A stretch of 64,000 nt of DNA from NCBI RefSeq assembly GCF_036711975.1, contig NC_091976.1, positions 14,756,001 through 14,820,000 of the forward strand, given 5' to 3'. Each line of letters starts with the position of its first letter. Position 1 is the first letter of the stretch. Below are positions 35,647 to 48,195 of this stretch, piece by piece. The notes under the pieces were generated by a model, which was given only the letters and a program-made list of their open reading frames with translations, was not told where the DNA came from and made no database searches. Both the position numbers and the translations under genes were made by a program. Source of the DNA: Onthophagus taurus. Lineage: Eukaryota; Arthropoda; Insecta; Coleoptera; Scarabaeidae.

Positions 35647-35795
35647 TTTGATATAACATATTTTGAGAATTGGTGAGTTTATATACTTATATTATCTCAC
35701 TACAATTTTTATCCACTTGAATTGATGATAATCGTGTGAATTGATGACACGTAATTATCATTGTAATATCAGGGGATTTTTAGTCTATCTTAAGT
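35647..35795 (-). promoter_or_regulatory. Promoter of trypsin T5
   Basis: On the minus strand TATAAACTCACC starts 37 nt before the ATG and TTATATC (A+1) lies 29 nt on. GATA site TGATAA at 35726-35731 within CCACTTGAATTGATGATAA. Distal element at 35761-35795 with ATCAGGGGATTTTTAGTC. Confidence 0.7.
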
Positions 35796-36112
35796 AAGTA
35801 ATACAGAAATATCTAGAAAAGGGTTTTGTACTTTTCAAAGTTTTATCTAATGATTTGCGTTTTAATTATACCCGTTTTTGCAATGCTATGAAATATCTGA
35901 AATATATTAAGATAAGTCCATAATTAAAATTCTAGAAAATTATTTTAAAATTTAAAACTCATCATTCAAATTCATGAAAAAAATTGAGCAGGAAATTAAA
36001 ACGTCAAAAAAATATTTGAATAAAAGGACGGTCTTTTTGACAATTTCTTTCAGAATATTATAATTATACCACAACAAAAATTCTATGGTAATTTTAACTT
36101 TTTAACAATTTA

Positions 36113-36304
36113 TTAGCGTAGAAGGGATCCTATACCACCACTTGAGTTAAACACGGTGCAGTCATAAGTAATAATCCCATAAGTATAATCCCATGGGTTT
36201 AACCCATACCCAATTTTAATCGCATTGAAGTAAGAAATAGAAACAATGGTATTTGTTTCATTCTGAGTCCAAAATAGGCCATTAAGTTCTATATTGAAGT
36301 TCTT
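36113..36304 (-). other. Unassigned 63-codon open frame without ATG
   Basis: From 36304 leftward the frame is open to TAA at 36113-36115 and encodes an aromatic-rich segment (LNGLFWTQNETNTIVSISYF, then NPWDYTYGIITYDCTVFNSS). Its composition looks protein-like, with no low complexity. It could be a stranded 3' exon or part of a decayed transposon; I recognise no family. A stop lies just upstream and no strong acceptor precedes it. Confidence 0.25.
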
Positions 36305-36732
36305 TCAAAATTTGGTTACATTATGTAACAAGCTGTATGATTAATTATGACACTCCTAGCTTTTGCTCCATCATTAATTATTTTTCATTCTATTCAAGAA
36401 AAGAATTGAGGTATTCCAGAAACTTCTGTAATAATAGGTTTGTTCTAACCATACAATTCTGGCCAGTTCGTGTGCGGGAACACAACAAATATACCTAAGG
36501 CTTTTATGTCACAAATTCGTTGTAAAATTATATACTTTGTGGGAACACCGAGTATCTTATAAGAATTGATGTCTGATTCTACCATCTAACATACCGTAAA
36601 CAAATATATCAACCATCGAAACCGAGTCATATGTTTGCTATGTTTGTCCGATGATTGTGAAAATTGTTATTTCATTTGTTGACCAAAATTATAGGATTTT
36701 TACTTAATTAAACACACAATAAAGAAAAACAC

Positions 36733-38230
36733 TTGTCTTTTCATCAGTTTATTATAACCTTCACCAAAACACATCTGTACTCTCTGCCGTCTTCTCCATG
36801 TGTTTCCTTTTTGGGTGTGTTGTCTTGCGTGCTCCTGGGATCTCGTCATGAAGAGTGGTGGAAGTCGCTATTGGCGTCCCTACATATCGACTATCCTGGG
36901 TTTCATCCGTCTTGGATGACGAATCAGAGTATGGTTGCCAACGTTTCATATATTCTCCACAGGTCGTGGTTAACTTTGGTTCTTCTTAAAATCCTTTCTT
37001 CTCAACTTCGTAACTGTCTTTTTCCTTAATTCTGGTTATTTTGTACAGACCTAGAAATTTCACTTTATGTTTTAGGCCTAGATCTAACTGTATTCGTTTT
37101 ATCGCTACGATGTCTCCGACCTGGTATTTCGTTGACTTCTTTCTTCTTTTGTTATACGTCTTCATATTATCTTGTTGAATCTGGGATATTTGATTTCTTG
37201 CACTTTTTCTAAGTTCTCTCCTGTCTCCACCGAGTTGTTCAAAAGTCTTCACCATTTCTTCTTGCAGTAGTTCTTTGATTTGTCGTTCGTCCTCTATACT
37301 TCTCATCTTCATCTTCAATAATTCTAATGGCGTCATTATAATGCTGCGTTGGTAGGAAGAATTAATAAGAATTAAGAATAACCTTAAATTCTTTTGAGGT
37401 ATAAGCTGTGCTCTTGTCTGATATAATCTGATATGGGTTTCCAAAGAACCTCATTTGCAGTTCCAATTTTTGAATAACGTGAAAATCAACGTTTTGACAA
37501 AATTTGACAGGATAAATCAAACATACTTTGAAAAACTGTCAATAACGGCCAAAATATGATTATAGTTATTATTTGTAGAAGCTAGTGGCTAAATGGTCTA
37601 AAACAAAATGGTTTATTAGTCTATATGGTAAGTGTGAAGTGGGATCCACCTTTTTCCAATGGATGTAGAAACCCTTCTTTCTTTCCACTTTTTCTATTAA
37701 TCAGAATTTATGTTACACAACTTTGGAATACAATACTTTTGGTTTAGTTTCTCTTCAACAAGTTTCACTCCTAAATGGCTATACATATTTTATGTGCATT
37801 CCATATTATAGTGTGTTGCATATGTTTAAGAACAAATAACAGGTCTTTACAAATTTGTTGAAGGAATTTGTAAAGGATTGACTTCTTTAGGAAATAGTCA
37901 TCATATTGTTGATGTTTTAATAACTCCCTAATTGTCTGACATTCTTAATCGGCTTCTTCTGCTCTCTGAATAACTGGTGAAATATGATTTTTCATTTCAA
38001 TAGTCTTTACCGGGTGGCGGCTAAATGCATCAATGTGTGTATCTTATATCCAGGTTTATGTATCACTTCATAATCAAACTCCTCCAATAACAATGCCCAT
38101 CTTGCAACTCTTGTAACCAAATCTCTCTTCTGCATGGTTTTCTGAAAAGCTGAGGAATCCGTAATAATTTTAAGTTTTGTACCCAACTAGTAAATTCAGG
38201 TTCATTCATTCTCTCCTATTATGGGTTGAT
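36733..38230 (-). mobile_element. Ty3/Gypsy retrotransposon fragment (RNase H and integrase)
   Basis: On the minus strand, about 38,185-38,040 reads LKIITDSSAFQKTM, RVARWALLLEEFDYEV, then HIDAFSRHP, the RNase H end of Ty3/Gypsy pol. About 37,570-37,500 has ILAVIDSFSKYV (integrase core Asp block). 37,444-36,986 is the integrase C-terminal part with YNKRRKKSTKYQVGDIVAIK and KVKFLGLYKITRI. The order RNase H then integrase defines Ty3/Gypsy rather than Copia. Multiple stops occur and no LTR was recognised. It is a dead fragment between T5 and T6. Confidence 0.8.
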
Positions 38231-38823
38231 TATTAATGAAAGCAGTAACTGGTCTAATTAGTTACATTTATTACACTTTTTACACTTCATGTTGTCATCA
38301 TCATCTTTAGCAAAAAGCTATTTGATAATTCTGAAGCAGAAGAGTTAACCTATTTTAAATCACTTCTGCCTACTGTAAAATATTTAAACGAGAACGGAAC
38401 ACAAAGCACATCGACAAGTCACAGTTTATAGAAAATTCTACTGATTGAAGATTCTGCTATTTTTAACACTCTTCTATATTTTTAGATATGTTGGTACCTA
38501 TTATCCACATGAAGCTTTTATTACACTAACTGATTACTACGCAGCTTTATGGAAAAATTAAGAAAAACAAAATATATGAAAGAAATTCTTAAATGAATAC
38601 ATACGTTTACATCAAATGGTAAAGTTAATTGAAACTTTACAAAACATGAAAATAAAAACAGTCTAAAACACGAGAAATTAATCCAGGTATTATTATCTTG
38701 TTTAATTTCGCAGCATAAGTAATTTTCATTTCCTTCCTTTAAATTATTTTCTTGGATGTTTTGTAAAAAGCATGTACGTTTCCCGGATTTTTTGAGTGAT
38801 CTCCATATAACTCCATAGCTCTA
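38231..38823. other. Spacer 5' of trypsin pseudogene T6
   Basis: AT-rich. A short frame near 38,325-38,420 reads EAEELTYFKSLLPTVKYL, weakly like a BESS motif, with no supporting context. Otherwise nothing is recognised. Confidence 0.3.
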
Positions 38824-39174
38824 TCTTGGAACTCGTTTCTGATCTTTCCTTTGGAAGTGGTGTGGCCGCTGTTTGCTTGACTTCTCTTAACCTAGCTCTT
38901 TCCGTTGGAGAAAAATCTATCGTCACCGGTTTGGGAACTTTGACCGAAGGTGGATCATCACCATCTCAACTCCAATCCGTTGAAGTTACCGTTATCAGCA
39001 ACGAAGCTTGTAACTTTGCCAAGTAAGTTAGACGTTCCCTTTATATTTTTGAATCAAGGATTACTCATTGGTATCGTTTCTTGGGGATACGGCTGTGCTC
39101 GTCAATCTTACCCAGGTGTTTATTCCAGCGTTCCAAACATTCGCAGTTACATCACCAACGCTTCTGGAATCTAA
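38824..39174 (+). pseudogene. Trypsin T6, truncated pseudogene
   Basis: Homology starts abruptly within exon 2 at the [16 protein letters not shown] segment, so the promoter, signal peptide, activation site, His and Asp of the triad are gone. Further damage: SGWGT reads TGLGT; after VISNEACNFA the segment through [11 protein letters not shown] is deleted; and the GTAAGT donor is kept, but the following exon begins at [15 protein letters not shown], lacking [12 protein letters not shown] and therefore the catalytic serine. The tail SVPNIRSYITNASGI plus stop at 39172-39174 is intact and resembles the T7/T8 type. It occupies the plus-strand slot expected from the alternating array. Confidence 0.93.
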
Positions 39175-41671
39175 GATACATTTTTGAATCCGTTATTAAT
39201 TAAAAAATAAAAAATTAACTTTATCAACGATTTGTCATTTGTGAATAAAAAATGTTAAATTGATTCGAGTTGCCATTAATTATAGAAAGTTATTAGTATA
39301 ATTCCTGAAGACCTTGCGATTCACATTATATATTAAGACTTTCAACATTTAAAGCTATCATAGACCCATGCTTTCAATATGACAACTTATTAATCTTCCA
39401 TTCGGTTTTGGTAACGATACAACTCGCGTTTCCCGCTCTCAAACATTTCCCGAAAATCTCCATATGATATTAAAAATTACATCATCAATTTATTTACAAA
39501 CTGATCCAGTAATAAACCAAAGACCATGTGGAATGTTGTTAATGCTAATAAAAGCATTGACAATAGAAACGAAATCGACAATATTGATGAAGATTGCCCG
39601 AGAAACGAAGGGGAATGATACAGACGGTTGAATGATTGAGGTTGTGTAAAGGTTTTGATGGCATTGTGTGATATGGATTGACATGAATTGTCCGGTAGTG
39701 TAAAAGCATTGGTAAGAATTGGGTATTATAAATATGTGATTACTATATTTCAGAGCTTCGTATATATCCCATAAGGTTTTCGAATATACATCCCATCATG
39801 TTTAATTGACATATAATACTGGTGGTTCTAGAATGATACTTGTCCTAAGTATGATAGCGATTGATAAATGTTCATCCTGCTAGTTAGTTGAGTCAAAAAT
39901 AATACGAGTAATTGTTAGAAAGTGTAAAAGTATCTGTTGATTTTTTTGTGGATTATGGAATGTGAAAGGACCTATGCTGGTGACATGACAGCGTAGGAAA
40001 GCTGCGACAAAAGAAGTAATTATCAACAGTGTTATATGACAAGGAGGCTCCACTCTAGGCTGATAAAGGGAGATAAATAGCTTTAGAACCACTTTTATTC
40101 TAGGCTCCATTAACGCGGTAGTCAACCAAGGGTTGAACGCAAATATTTTTTATTTCTCAAATGGATTTTCAATTTTTTAATTAACTGGTATCTTGTATTG
40201 TACAGGAAGAGTAATGACCTGTATAAAATGATCTGAGAGATTATAATGAATAGCGAGATATTAAAATCTACACTATAATCTAATCGTGGCAAGGGTTGTC
40301 AGTTATAAATAACTCCTCCCAATGTTACAACAAATCGTAGAAACTCATCAATATCCTTCAATTTTACTTTCATCTTCAATCCACTATCATAAAATGTCGT
40401 CTGCAGCTTTATCAGTTAGCTGACCCCATCTTGCTCCGGTTATGATTACAAAACGATGGCGGTCTCAACATTTACATTGAAGTCAGGTAATGTATCAACT
40501 GGAGGGAGAGGCAGAAAATATAAGGTTTATCAGAAACACTACACTTTGACATCACATACGAATTGGAAGAGTTCAGACCACTCTTCAGGAGAGAAACGTT
40601 CACACAAATATTGCAAGTACAGTATCAAAATATGCCATGGTATATTTATTTCAGTTATGTTACATGTTAGCACTAAATCTACAAAAGACTCTATTCTCAG
40701 TTCTTCTTTGGGAGCGATGGATTGAAGGAATTAAACCAGTACTCCGCGCTTTTCCGATTTCTGCCTAGCAGAACCACCCTTATGGGTGCTACTTTAGAGT
40801 TACCATCTTTAATTGTATTCTTGATGACCTGGGGATACATGTTAAGTAAGGAGCTAGAAGAGAGCCTCTCTCATCTCGTAGCGGTTTCACCCTTCCACCT
40901 TAATAACCTCAGGCGTTATCACCTATGTAAGCCAATCTATTTAATATTGTATTACTAAGAACCTTACCAAGAATTCCAACAAACAAGCATAATTTTCTTA
41001 AAGAAACTAGAGAACTGAACTAGACGTAACAAGGTCAGCATACATTCTTGTAGAAGACTGGAGCTGTTCAGTAACAAATGTCATTTAGAAAACAGTTGTG
41101 AAGTATTAAGCGAATATAAGTTTCACTTGTCGATTTGGTTGTTTTTAGCTGATGTTGACACTGATAATGAACAATTTTTAGAAGATTTGTGATGATTCTG
41201 AAGTTGGCAATGAAATATTTAGATCGGTTTAAGATTTTACAGTAAAACCATTCGCGAAGAAAGAAAACGCGCAGAATTGTTTACAAAGAAGTAGGTGAGA
41301 AGTTCGAAATAAGTAGAATACAGATAGAAGTATTCAACAGGAACTGATTGGGTAGTTTCAGCTTAATGGATAAATTGGATCATTAAAAGATATCTTTGCT
41401 GAGAAAGATAGCTCTGTGTTACCACTAAACGAAAAGATGTTCATAGTAGTATGTTTATATCAATAATTGTTTGTCAGCATTGTATATGACAAAGAAAGGA
41501 AAAGGCGTACTTCATCCTTCAACGTTTCATGAAGACAATTCAATCGATTCAAAAAATGCAAATATAAATAGTAAAGAGTAACTGCAACCAGCAAAATAAC
41601 AAGTCATTATAGTTAATTTTTGAAAATCTTTTATTTTTATTGATTAATTATATAATCAAAAAATCATAAAT
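39175..41671. other. T6-T7 spacer without a supported gene
   Basis: Frames at 40,456-40,958 (two consecutive, plus strand) have no motif I recognise and overlap reading frames on the other strand that look like decayed repeat protein. The remainder is AT-rich. No promoter or RNA gene seen. Confidence 0.35.
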
Positions 41672-42547
41672 TTAGATTTGTGTAATAGTGGTGATGTATC
41701 CACGAAGATTTGGAACGCTAGAGTAAACTCCTGGGTAATTTGGACGGGCACATCCGTATCCCCAAGAAACGATACCAATAAGTTGGCCATTAACGACCAA
41801 TGGGCCACCACTGTCACCCTACAAATTCAATAATAATCAATAAATTTGATCTAAAATTAAAAAAAAAAAGAAACTTACTTGGCAAGCGTCTTTTCCTCCA
41901 CCAGTTTCACCAGCGCACATCATACGATCGGTGATGGATCCACTTCCGTAAGCAGAAGCGCAAGCGGCGTTGCTGACAACGGTAACTTGAACGGATTGGA
42001 GTTGAGATGGAGATGATCCACCTTCAGTTAAAGTTCCCCAACCACTGACGACGGATTTTTCTCCAACGGGAAGAGCTTGGTTAAGAGAAGGTAAACCAAC
42101 AGCGGCAACACCACTTCCAAAGGAAAGATTAGAAGCGAGTTCCAAAACACTGATGTCATAATCGATGGCGGAGGAATCGTATTGTGGGTTTTGGTGGATG
42201 GCTTTAACGTTGACAACAACACCACCGGATCCACGGATGGAAGAACCAGCACGGATACTCAACATAGAAGCGGAAGATCCATCGGTACAGTGGGCGGCAG
42301 TTACGGCGTATTTAGAGGAGATGATGGAAGCTCCACAGATGTGGCTACCATAATATTGAAGGGAGAGTTGGTATGGGAAGTCTTCGATGTTAGCGTTTTG
42401 TCCACCAACGATTCTTCCATCAGGAAGAGGTAGTTTGCGTGGGAGAGCTAAAAAAGTTTTGCATGTTATGAAATGCTACAAAAACAATTTTTTTATCTTA
42501 CCAAAGGCGGTTGCCAAAAGGCAGGAGAGGACCACAAGTTTATACAT
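41672..42547 (-). CDS. Trypsin T7 (secreted serine protease, S1A, T7/T8 subtype)
   Basis: Exons 42547-42502, 42447-41879 and 41818-41672; introns 54 and 60 bp; 253 aa. The leader differs slightly ([16 protein letters not shown]) and the propeptide reads [20 protein letters not shown]. The triad His68, Asp113, Ser208 (GDSGGP) and Asp202 are present. The C-terminal half has [20 protein letters not shown] and ends TITQI, unlike the [19 protein letters not shown] of T1-T4. With T8 it forms a second subfamily. Head to head with T8 across 11 kb of inserted transposons; tail to tail with pseudogene T6. Confidence 0.95.
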
Positions 42548-42742
42548 TTTGGTATGGTACGATATGAAATTCAGTCGCTTTATATAGGTCTTGGTTTATC
42601 GCACTCTGGACATTTTTTCCACTTCGATAAGTGGGTAAGTGTATTAAAAACTTAAGTGTACTACTTGAAACTTATGAAATATTATTGCAACGTAGATGAA
42701 ATGCGCGAGGGGATTTTTATTAAATCCATACTTAAAATAGAT
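42548..42742 (-). promoter_or_regulatory. Promoter of trypsin T7
   Basis: On the minus strand TATAAAGCGACT starts 37 nt before the ATG, with CCATACC (A+1) 29 nt on. GATA-like site CGATAAG at 42625-42631. Distal element GAGGGGATTTTTATTAAA at about 42,707, with ACTTAAAATAGATT beyond it. Confidence 0.65.
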
Positions 42743-42744
42743 TA

Positions 42745-45700
42745 TTGTATATTGATATGAAAAATGTAAAAATACCCTTAGTAATCAGTTTTATTTTAAG
42801 TTATATTGTGTAAATATTTTGCGTATTTATTGTTATTCTTTTATAAATCTTTATAAATCAACATTTTATTATATTTTGGAAGATAAACATATTTTTATTA
42901 AATAAATTAAGATATTTTTATTAAAGCTTATACTATAACACATTATTTTTTGTTAAAGGCCATTTTAGTTTTTTAATTACTTCAAAGTGACCCTTACATA
43001 AAAGTCACTTATGTTGTTTTTGTACTCAACAGTTCAACTGTAGATAAGAAATATCTATTGCCCAAGTTTTTGAAAAATAGCGAAAAATAAAAAAAAAACT
43101 TAAAAAAAAAAAATTTTGGTTGGTATTATAAGATTTTGCAAACAAAACAACTAGATATGGTTTTGCAATAAAGCTGTCAGTTTTATCTGGGTGTTAAAAA
43201 AAGTTTTTGTTATTTAATTATCTATATAAAAATGGTAATATTGTTCAAAATGATCTTTGTAACAATTCTTCAGAGTCTTGTTTAAAACTCGTTGTATCTG
43301 ACAAAGGTACTCGGTGGACTACAGGGGGACTACGTTTCCCAAAAATCCTTATTAATTTTTGGGATAAATTTTGGTCTCTATGATGTCTTCTTCTTTGTTG
43401 TTCACAAAAGAACAATATTTAGATTATTCACGACCGTGTGCCATCTTGAATTGAATGGATTTCGAAAACAGCTATAATCACAGATTGTAGAAATCTGGTA
43501 TCGATTGTGTCATTGTAAACTTGAATTTGACATGGCCATAATATATTGTTTGCAAAATTTTATTGTAATCCAGGACTGTATGCATTTAGTCCATAATTTC
43601 TCTATTCTAAGTTTTGTTGTTGTGCATAATAGGCGAATAACCACTTAGTATAGAGTGTAATATTTTTCGTGGCTGTCTTCGGAAGTTTTTTGCTCTACGT
43701 AACTCCATTTTTGCTACTCTTATAGAAAATCATGGGACTTCGTGTTTAGCAAGTCTTCTTTTCTTTGTAACAGTATTGGTATTTGTCATGAGTTTAAGTA
43801 TGTAAATTAAAGTTACATAACTTGAGTGCGTTTTGTTGATACCGTATTACTCAATCGGTAACTTTTCTTTAGAAATTTCTATAGTATCATATCTTTAGGA
43901 TTATCTGTTGAGATATATGAAGATAATTTTTATATACTTTTCTGCTCCGGAGATAATAAGAAATGTTATATGTTAAATTGGCTAAGATTTTAAAGGTATT
44001 TTGTTTGCGGCATCATTTTTTACTCCAGATATCTTGGATGGTTTTAATTTACCAGAACTGCACTACCTTCTCTAGTGCATTTGTACTTCTCGCTTGATGG
44101 CGAATTTTATAAATTAATGAGTCGACAACTTTTATTACACAGTTTGTAAGAGCTCTTCTGATTTATTCATTTTGAGGAAGCTCAATAGGTTTATTATTGA
44201 CACAAGTTCAATACACAACAAAGTGTTATCAACCAATACCAAATGCAACCCCACGGTGTTGTTCCAGCGGATCTACAAAGCACTTCGGTCTAATTTTGGG
44301 CTTTGACGGTTCTGGTTGTGGAGATTTTGTTTTGGGTTTTCGATGATGTTAGTCATGCGTTTGCTCAGCTATTCACGAGTCGCAAAAACTTCTTCCTCCA
44401 ATATATTTGACGGGGGATTTTCTAGTTGTGCTTTCTGAGTGCTTTCACTTCTTGAGTTGTCACGCCGGCGTCGTATCATATAGTCCAATATTTAATTTGT
44501 GTAACATTCACCGATGTAAACATCAGTTACTTCAATTTTGGCTATCCTCGGATTATCTGCTGCCTTTCCTTCTTGTAGTATAATTTATATATCTTAGTGC
44601 GTGTTTACATTGCCTCATATATTAGTGTAATATCGTCTGTGTATTAAGTCTCGCGTGTATATTGGGATTGGGTTGTTTTCTTATCCCAATCTTGGGAAAT
44701 TATTTCAGTATTTCAAGTTTGCTGGACTATTTTTTTCAGCCATCGTCGGGCCCTCTTAGTTAAGTAGTTCTGATGATCTGCTATTTTCGCCAGCTACTTT
44801 TGTATTTCAGATTTCCTTTAAGATTTCTCGCACTTCTTCCACACTCACTTTCTCTTCCGCCATCTTCTCTTCTTTTTCTCGAATTCCTATCCTTTGTTCA
44901 GTATCCACTCTCCTTTCTCAAATCTTTCTGCGTAGTAGTTATTCCATATTTTTAGCATATTTTTTGTTGATCGGTTATAACTCTCCATTTTGGCTTTTTT
45001 TAATTTCATATTTGCTTTGCATTGGTCCCTTTAAGTTCTTGACTATGTGTCAGAACTGTTTCGTTTTCCTATAATTTTCAAACTTTCTCAACTTTCTTCG
45101 AAGTTCTTCTTTCTAAACATCTTCCTTTGCTCTCCGTCGTTATAGTTCCTGATCTGTGGCTGTTCTTGTTCTCCTGAAGGTAAACCAACTTACTTTTTTC
45201 TGTTTTACTTTATTCTTTATCATTATTATTATTCCATCATTTGGATTTAGTATACTTTGTCTTGTATTTTTTGTTTTCGTATCATTAGTATTATGATTTT
45301 AAGAGCTATATCTTTATTTACTATTTTCTGGATAATATTTGTCTGCAAAGTTAGTTTTCGGATATTTGGACGTTGCGTGGGTTCCGTACAACCGTATTAA
45401 TATAAATTTACATCGAATAGTTTCCTATGTTATTGGTGTATTTCTGTGTCCAGTTGTGTCTCTTCACTGTCTTCATCTTTAGATGCATTACTAAACTTAT
45501 TATGCTTTTATTCTCTCCTGTGAACAACTCCGCTTTGTGGAGATTTGTTGGTTAATTCTGTTAATTGATATATGACTATTTTCAGTTTCCATTTTCGGGA
45601 TGGGAAGATACGTATGGATAATAAATTGGTTCATGTCTTGTCACCGTTTCATCATATTACGGATAGTTTCGGTCACTGAATTGCTCCACTAAAGCATCTA

Positions 45701-46182
45701 TATCTAAGACTTGTATATGTATTATGTATTGTATTTGTTCTATGTCCTATTATTCAGTTATGTCCAGAATGCATTCTGAATTTCTTCTTCATGATTTCAG
45801 CTAATTTCCGGGTTCACTTTTATTCTGTTCTCAAACATGAGTGACCTCGTTTGAACAACTACGTTTTGTTTAACTATTTCGTGCAATCCCTTTGACTACT
45901 GTTTTGTATTAATTTCCATTTTTGTGATGACAAGATAACAAGGTAACAAGTTCAACTTCTTCTTGTTCTTGTATACTTCTTCGCATGCGTGGTTTTTCGT
46001 CCTGGGATCGACATCAAGAATTGGATTGATTCGGATATCAAACAGCATTGCTACAAATAATGATATTTTCAAACTGCCATGACATTTTCAAGATAATGTT
46101 TAGCAAATCACTGTTTATATTATACATTTATATTAGCGATTAGTAAGATCCTGATTCTGAAAATGTACTTGTAAGAACTTCT
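42745..46182. other. AT-rich, transposon-worn spacer upstream of T7
   Basis: No supported gene. On the minus strand about 45,130-44,750 has LINE-like pieces (VEEVREILKEI followed by a NTKVAGEN-type segment), too decayed to name. 43,852-44,190 is a paralogue of DNA flanking the hAT element at 46,544 (shared TCTTTAGAAATTTCTA and TTGATGGCGAA). Confidence 0.4.
44086..44093. other. Paralogous empty site for the hAT insertion at 46,544
   Basis: CTTCTCGC occurs once here, in the context CATTTGTACTTCTCGCTTGA followed by TGGCGAATTTTATAAATTAA. The same sequence is found split around the hAT element, with CTTCTCGC duplicated at 46536-46543 and 53485-53492. This is a related empty site that confirms the 8-bp duplication. 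Confidence 0.8.
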
Positions 46183-46375
46183 TTTTTAATTTGCTTCTTT
46201 ATCTCGATTACATTTTTTTTAATTGCACTTCGAAATTGCCTTAAAAACAGAAAAATGATGTATCGTCCACTTTAGTAGATAAAGGTGTCTATAAAAAATG
46301 TTTTAATAGTAAACTTTTATCTAGATATTTTTATATGAATCTTCGAAAATAAACTAAAAATCAACTGATGTAATC
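46183..46375 (+). repeat. Copy of T8 upstream sequence, left of the hAT element
   Basis: Matches 53,596-53,757: TTTGCTTCTTTATCTCGATT, GCACTTCGAAAT, GTATCGTCCACTTTAGTAGA, and the distal trypsin element (CGAAAATAAACTAAAAATC). No trypsin gene follows, so this is a duplicated, orphan piece of a trypsin 5' flank. Confidence 0.75.
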
Positions 46376-48195
46376 TCAATCGGTGACTTTTCTTTAGAAA
46401 TTTCTACAGTCTCATATCTTTAAGATCATCTGTTTAGATTTTGCCCATTTTTAACTTTATGGATCTCAGCTTGAATAATTTTTATATACACGCTGCACTT
46501 CCCTCTCAGTACATTTGATAAGTTGGTTCGTGTTACTTCTCGCTAGTGATGGAAGGGATAGTGATTTTGCGAAATGCCGGATACCGGATATTTCGCATCC
46601 CCTTCGGCCGGATATCCGGTTATCCGGCTTATCTATATGGCCATTATGGTTATAATTTTTGGTGCATTTCTGAAGTGATACGCTATTGTACCACATTATA
46701 CCTATGCGAAGTTAGCCCCCAATTTTTCTAACCCCCAATTAGATAGCATTTTACATGTATAGTATTTTGATTATAACAAGGGAACCAGTCAACCGATTTC
46801 GATAAACAATGTCTCTTTCGAAAGCTCAATCCTTGGCCAATACGAAATTGTAAATGCCCGATTCGAAATCTCTCTTGAATTCCGCTAAAACGCCAAAATA
46901 ATGCGAAGGTACACGAAAATAACACAAAAATGACGTTTTTTAAGTTGTGATAACTCGTAAACGATGTAGCCGATGATCAAAATCTATACGTCATTCGATT
47001 CGTCGTAGTTTCTTCTATCGAAATCACAAAATGCCCGATTTCAATTCTCTCCGGTTAACCTTGTACAGCACTCGGAATGACACCGTCTTCGCGTCGGTGT
47101 TTATGCCCGTATGAACGCTCGAAAGTCTAGCCCCCAATATAAAAAAATTAATTTAAACTAAATCGACTATAATTAGAGAACGATTTGACGGATTTTAATG
47201 TTTTATATCTCAATTGATAGCTTTCGCCTGGCTGAATGCGGTTGTCGAAATGCCCGTTTCGAAATATTTAAGGATTTTGATTAAAACACAAAAAAACGAA
47301 TTAATTAAACACATCAATTATCTCCTTAACTAATTGACCAATTTTAGTGATCAACATCGCGATCAAAAGTATGATCTTCAATGAATGCGAAGGTGGAAAT
47401 GCCCGATTTCAAAATTTACTAATTACCTGCGTACGGCTATTGCAATGACCATGCGAATCTGACGACTAGAAGTCTAGCCCCCAATATGAAAAAATTAATT
47501 TCAACTAAATCGACTATAATTAGAGAACGGTTTGACGGATTTTAATCTTTTATATCTCAATTAAAAGTATGTGTCTGGCTGAATGCGGTTGTCCAACTGC
47601 CCGATTCGAAATATTTAAGGATTTTGATTAAAACACAAAAAACGATTAATCAAACACATCAATTATCTCCTTAACTAATTGACCAATTTTAGTCATCAAC
47701 ATCTCAATCGAAAGTATGATCCACAATGAATGCGAAGGTGGAAATGCTCGATTTCAAAATTTACTAATTACCTGCGTACGGCTATTGAAATGACCGACTG
47801 GAAGTCTAGCCCCCAAACTTTCGATGGAGGTATAAAACATTAAAATCCGTCAAACCGTTCTCTAATTATAGTCGATTTAGTTTGAATTATCTTTTTTATA
47901 TTGGGGGATAGACTTTCTTTTGCAGGAAGTGTTAAACATTGAAGTTCGATTAGTGCGTTTTATTTTAGTAAAATGACGTAAGTTTTATTTGAAATGTTTC
48001 GAGAAAACGCGTAATTTTTTTATTGAAAGGTTGAGTTTGAAAACCAAAAAACGATTTAAAACCGCTTCGGCCCGTCGTCTTTTCATTTTTTGTTTATTCA
48101 CCTCCAGTATTCCTTCTTCCCACAATAAATTAAGGAGGGGATGTTTGGAAGTTGATTCGCTAATAGCGCATTTTAGTTGATATGCGGGCATTTAA

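Noticed and set aside
36733-38230. Endogenous retrovirus with envelope
   Set aside because: Only RNase H and integrase of a Ty3/Gypsy element can be read; no envelope block or LTR is visible.
38325-38420. BESS-domain gene fragment (EAEELTYFKSLLP)
   Set aside because: Too short and without a MADF partner; similarity may be chance.
40456-40958. Two consecutive plus-strand frames as a small gene
   Set aside because: Different frames, no domain, and the opposite strand looks like decayed repeat protein; no regulatory support.
46700-47930. Reading the TAGCCCCCAAT repeats as a CRISPR or telomere-like array
   Set aside because: Spacing is about 340 bp, the units are homologous throughout, and they are mirrored in the opposite arm, as expected of foldback modules.
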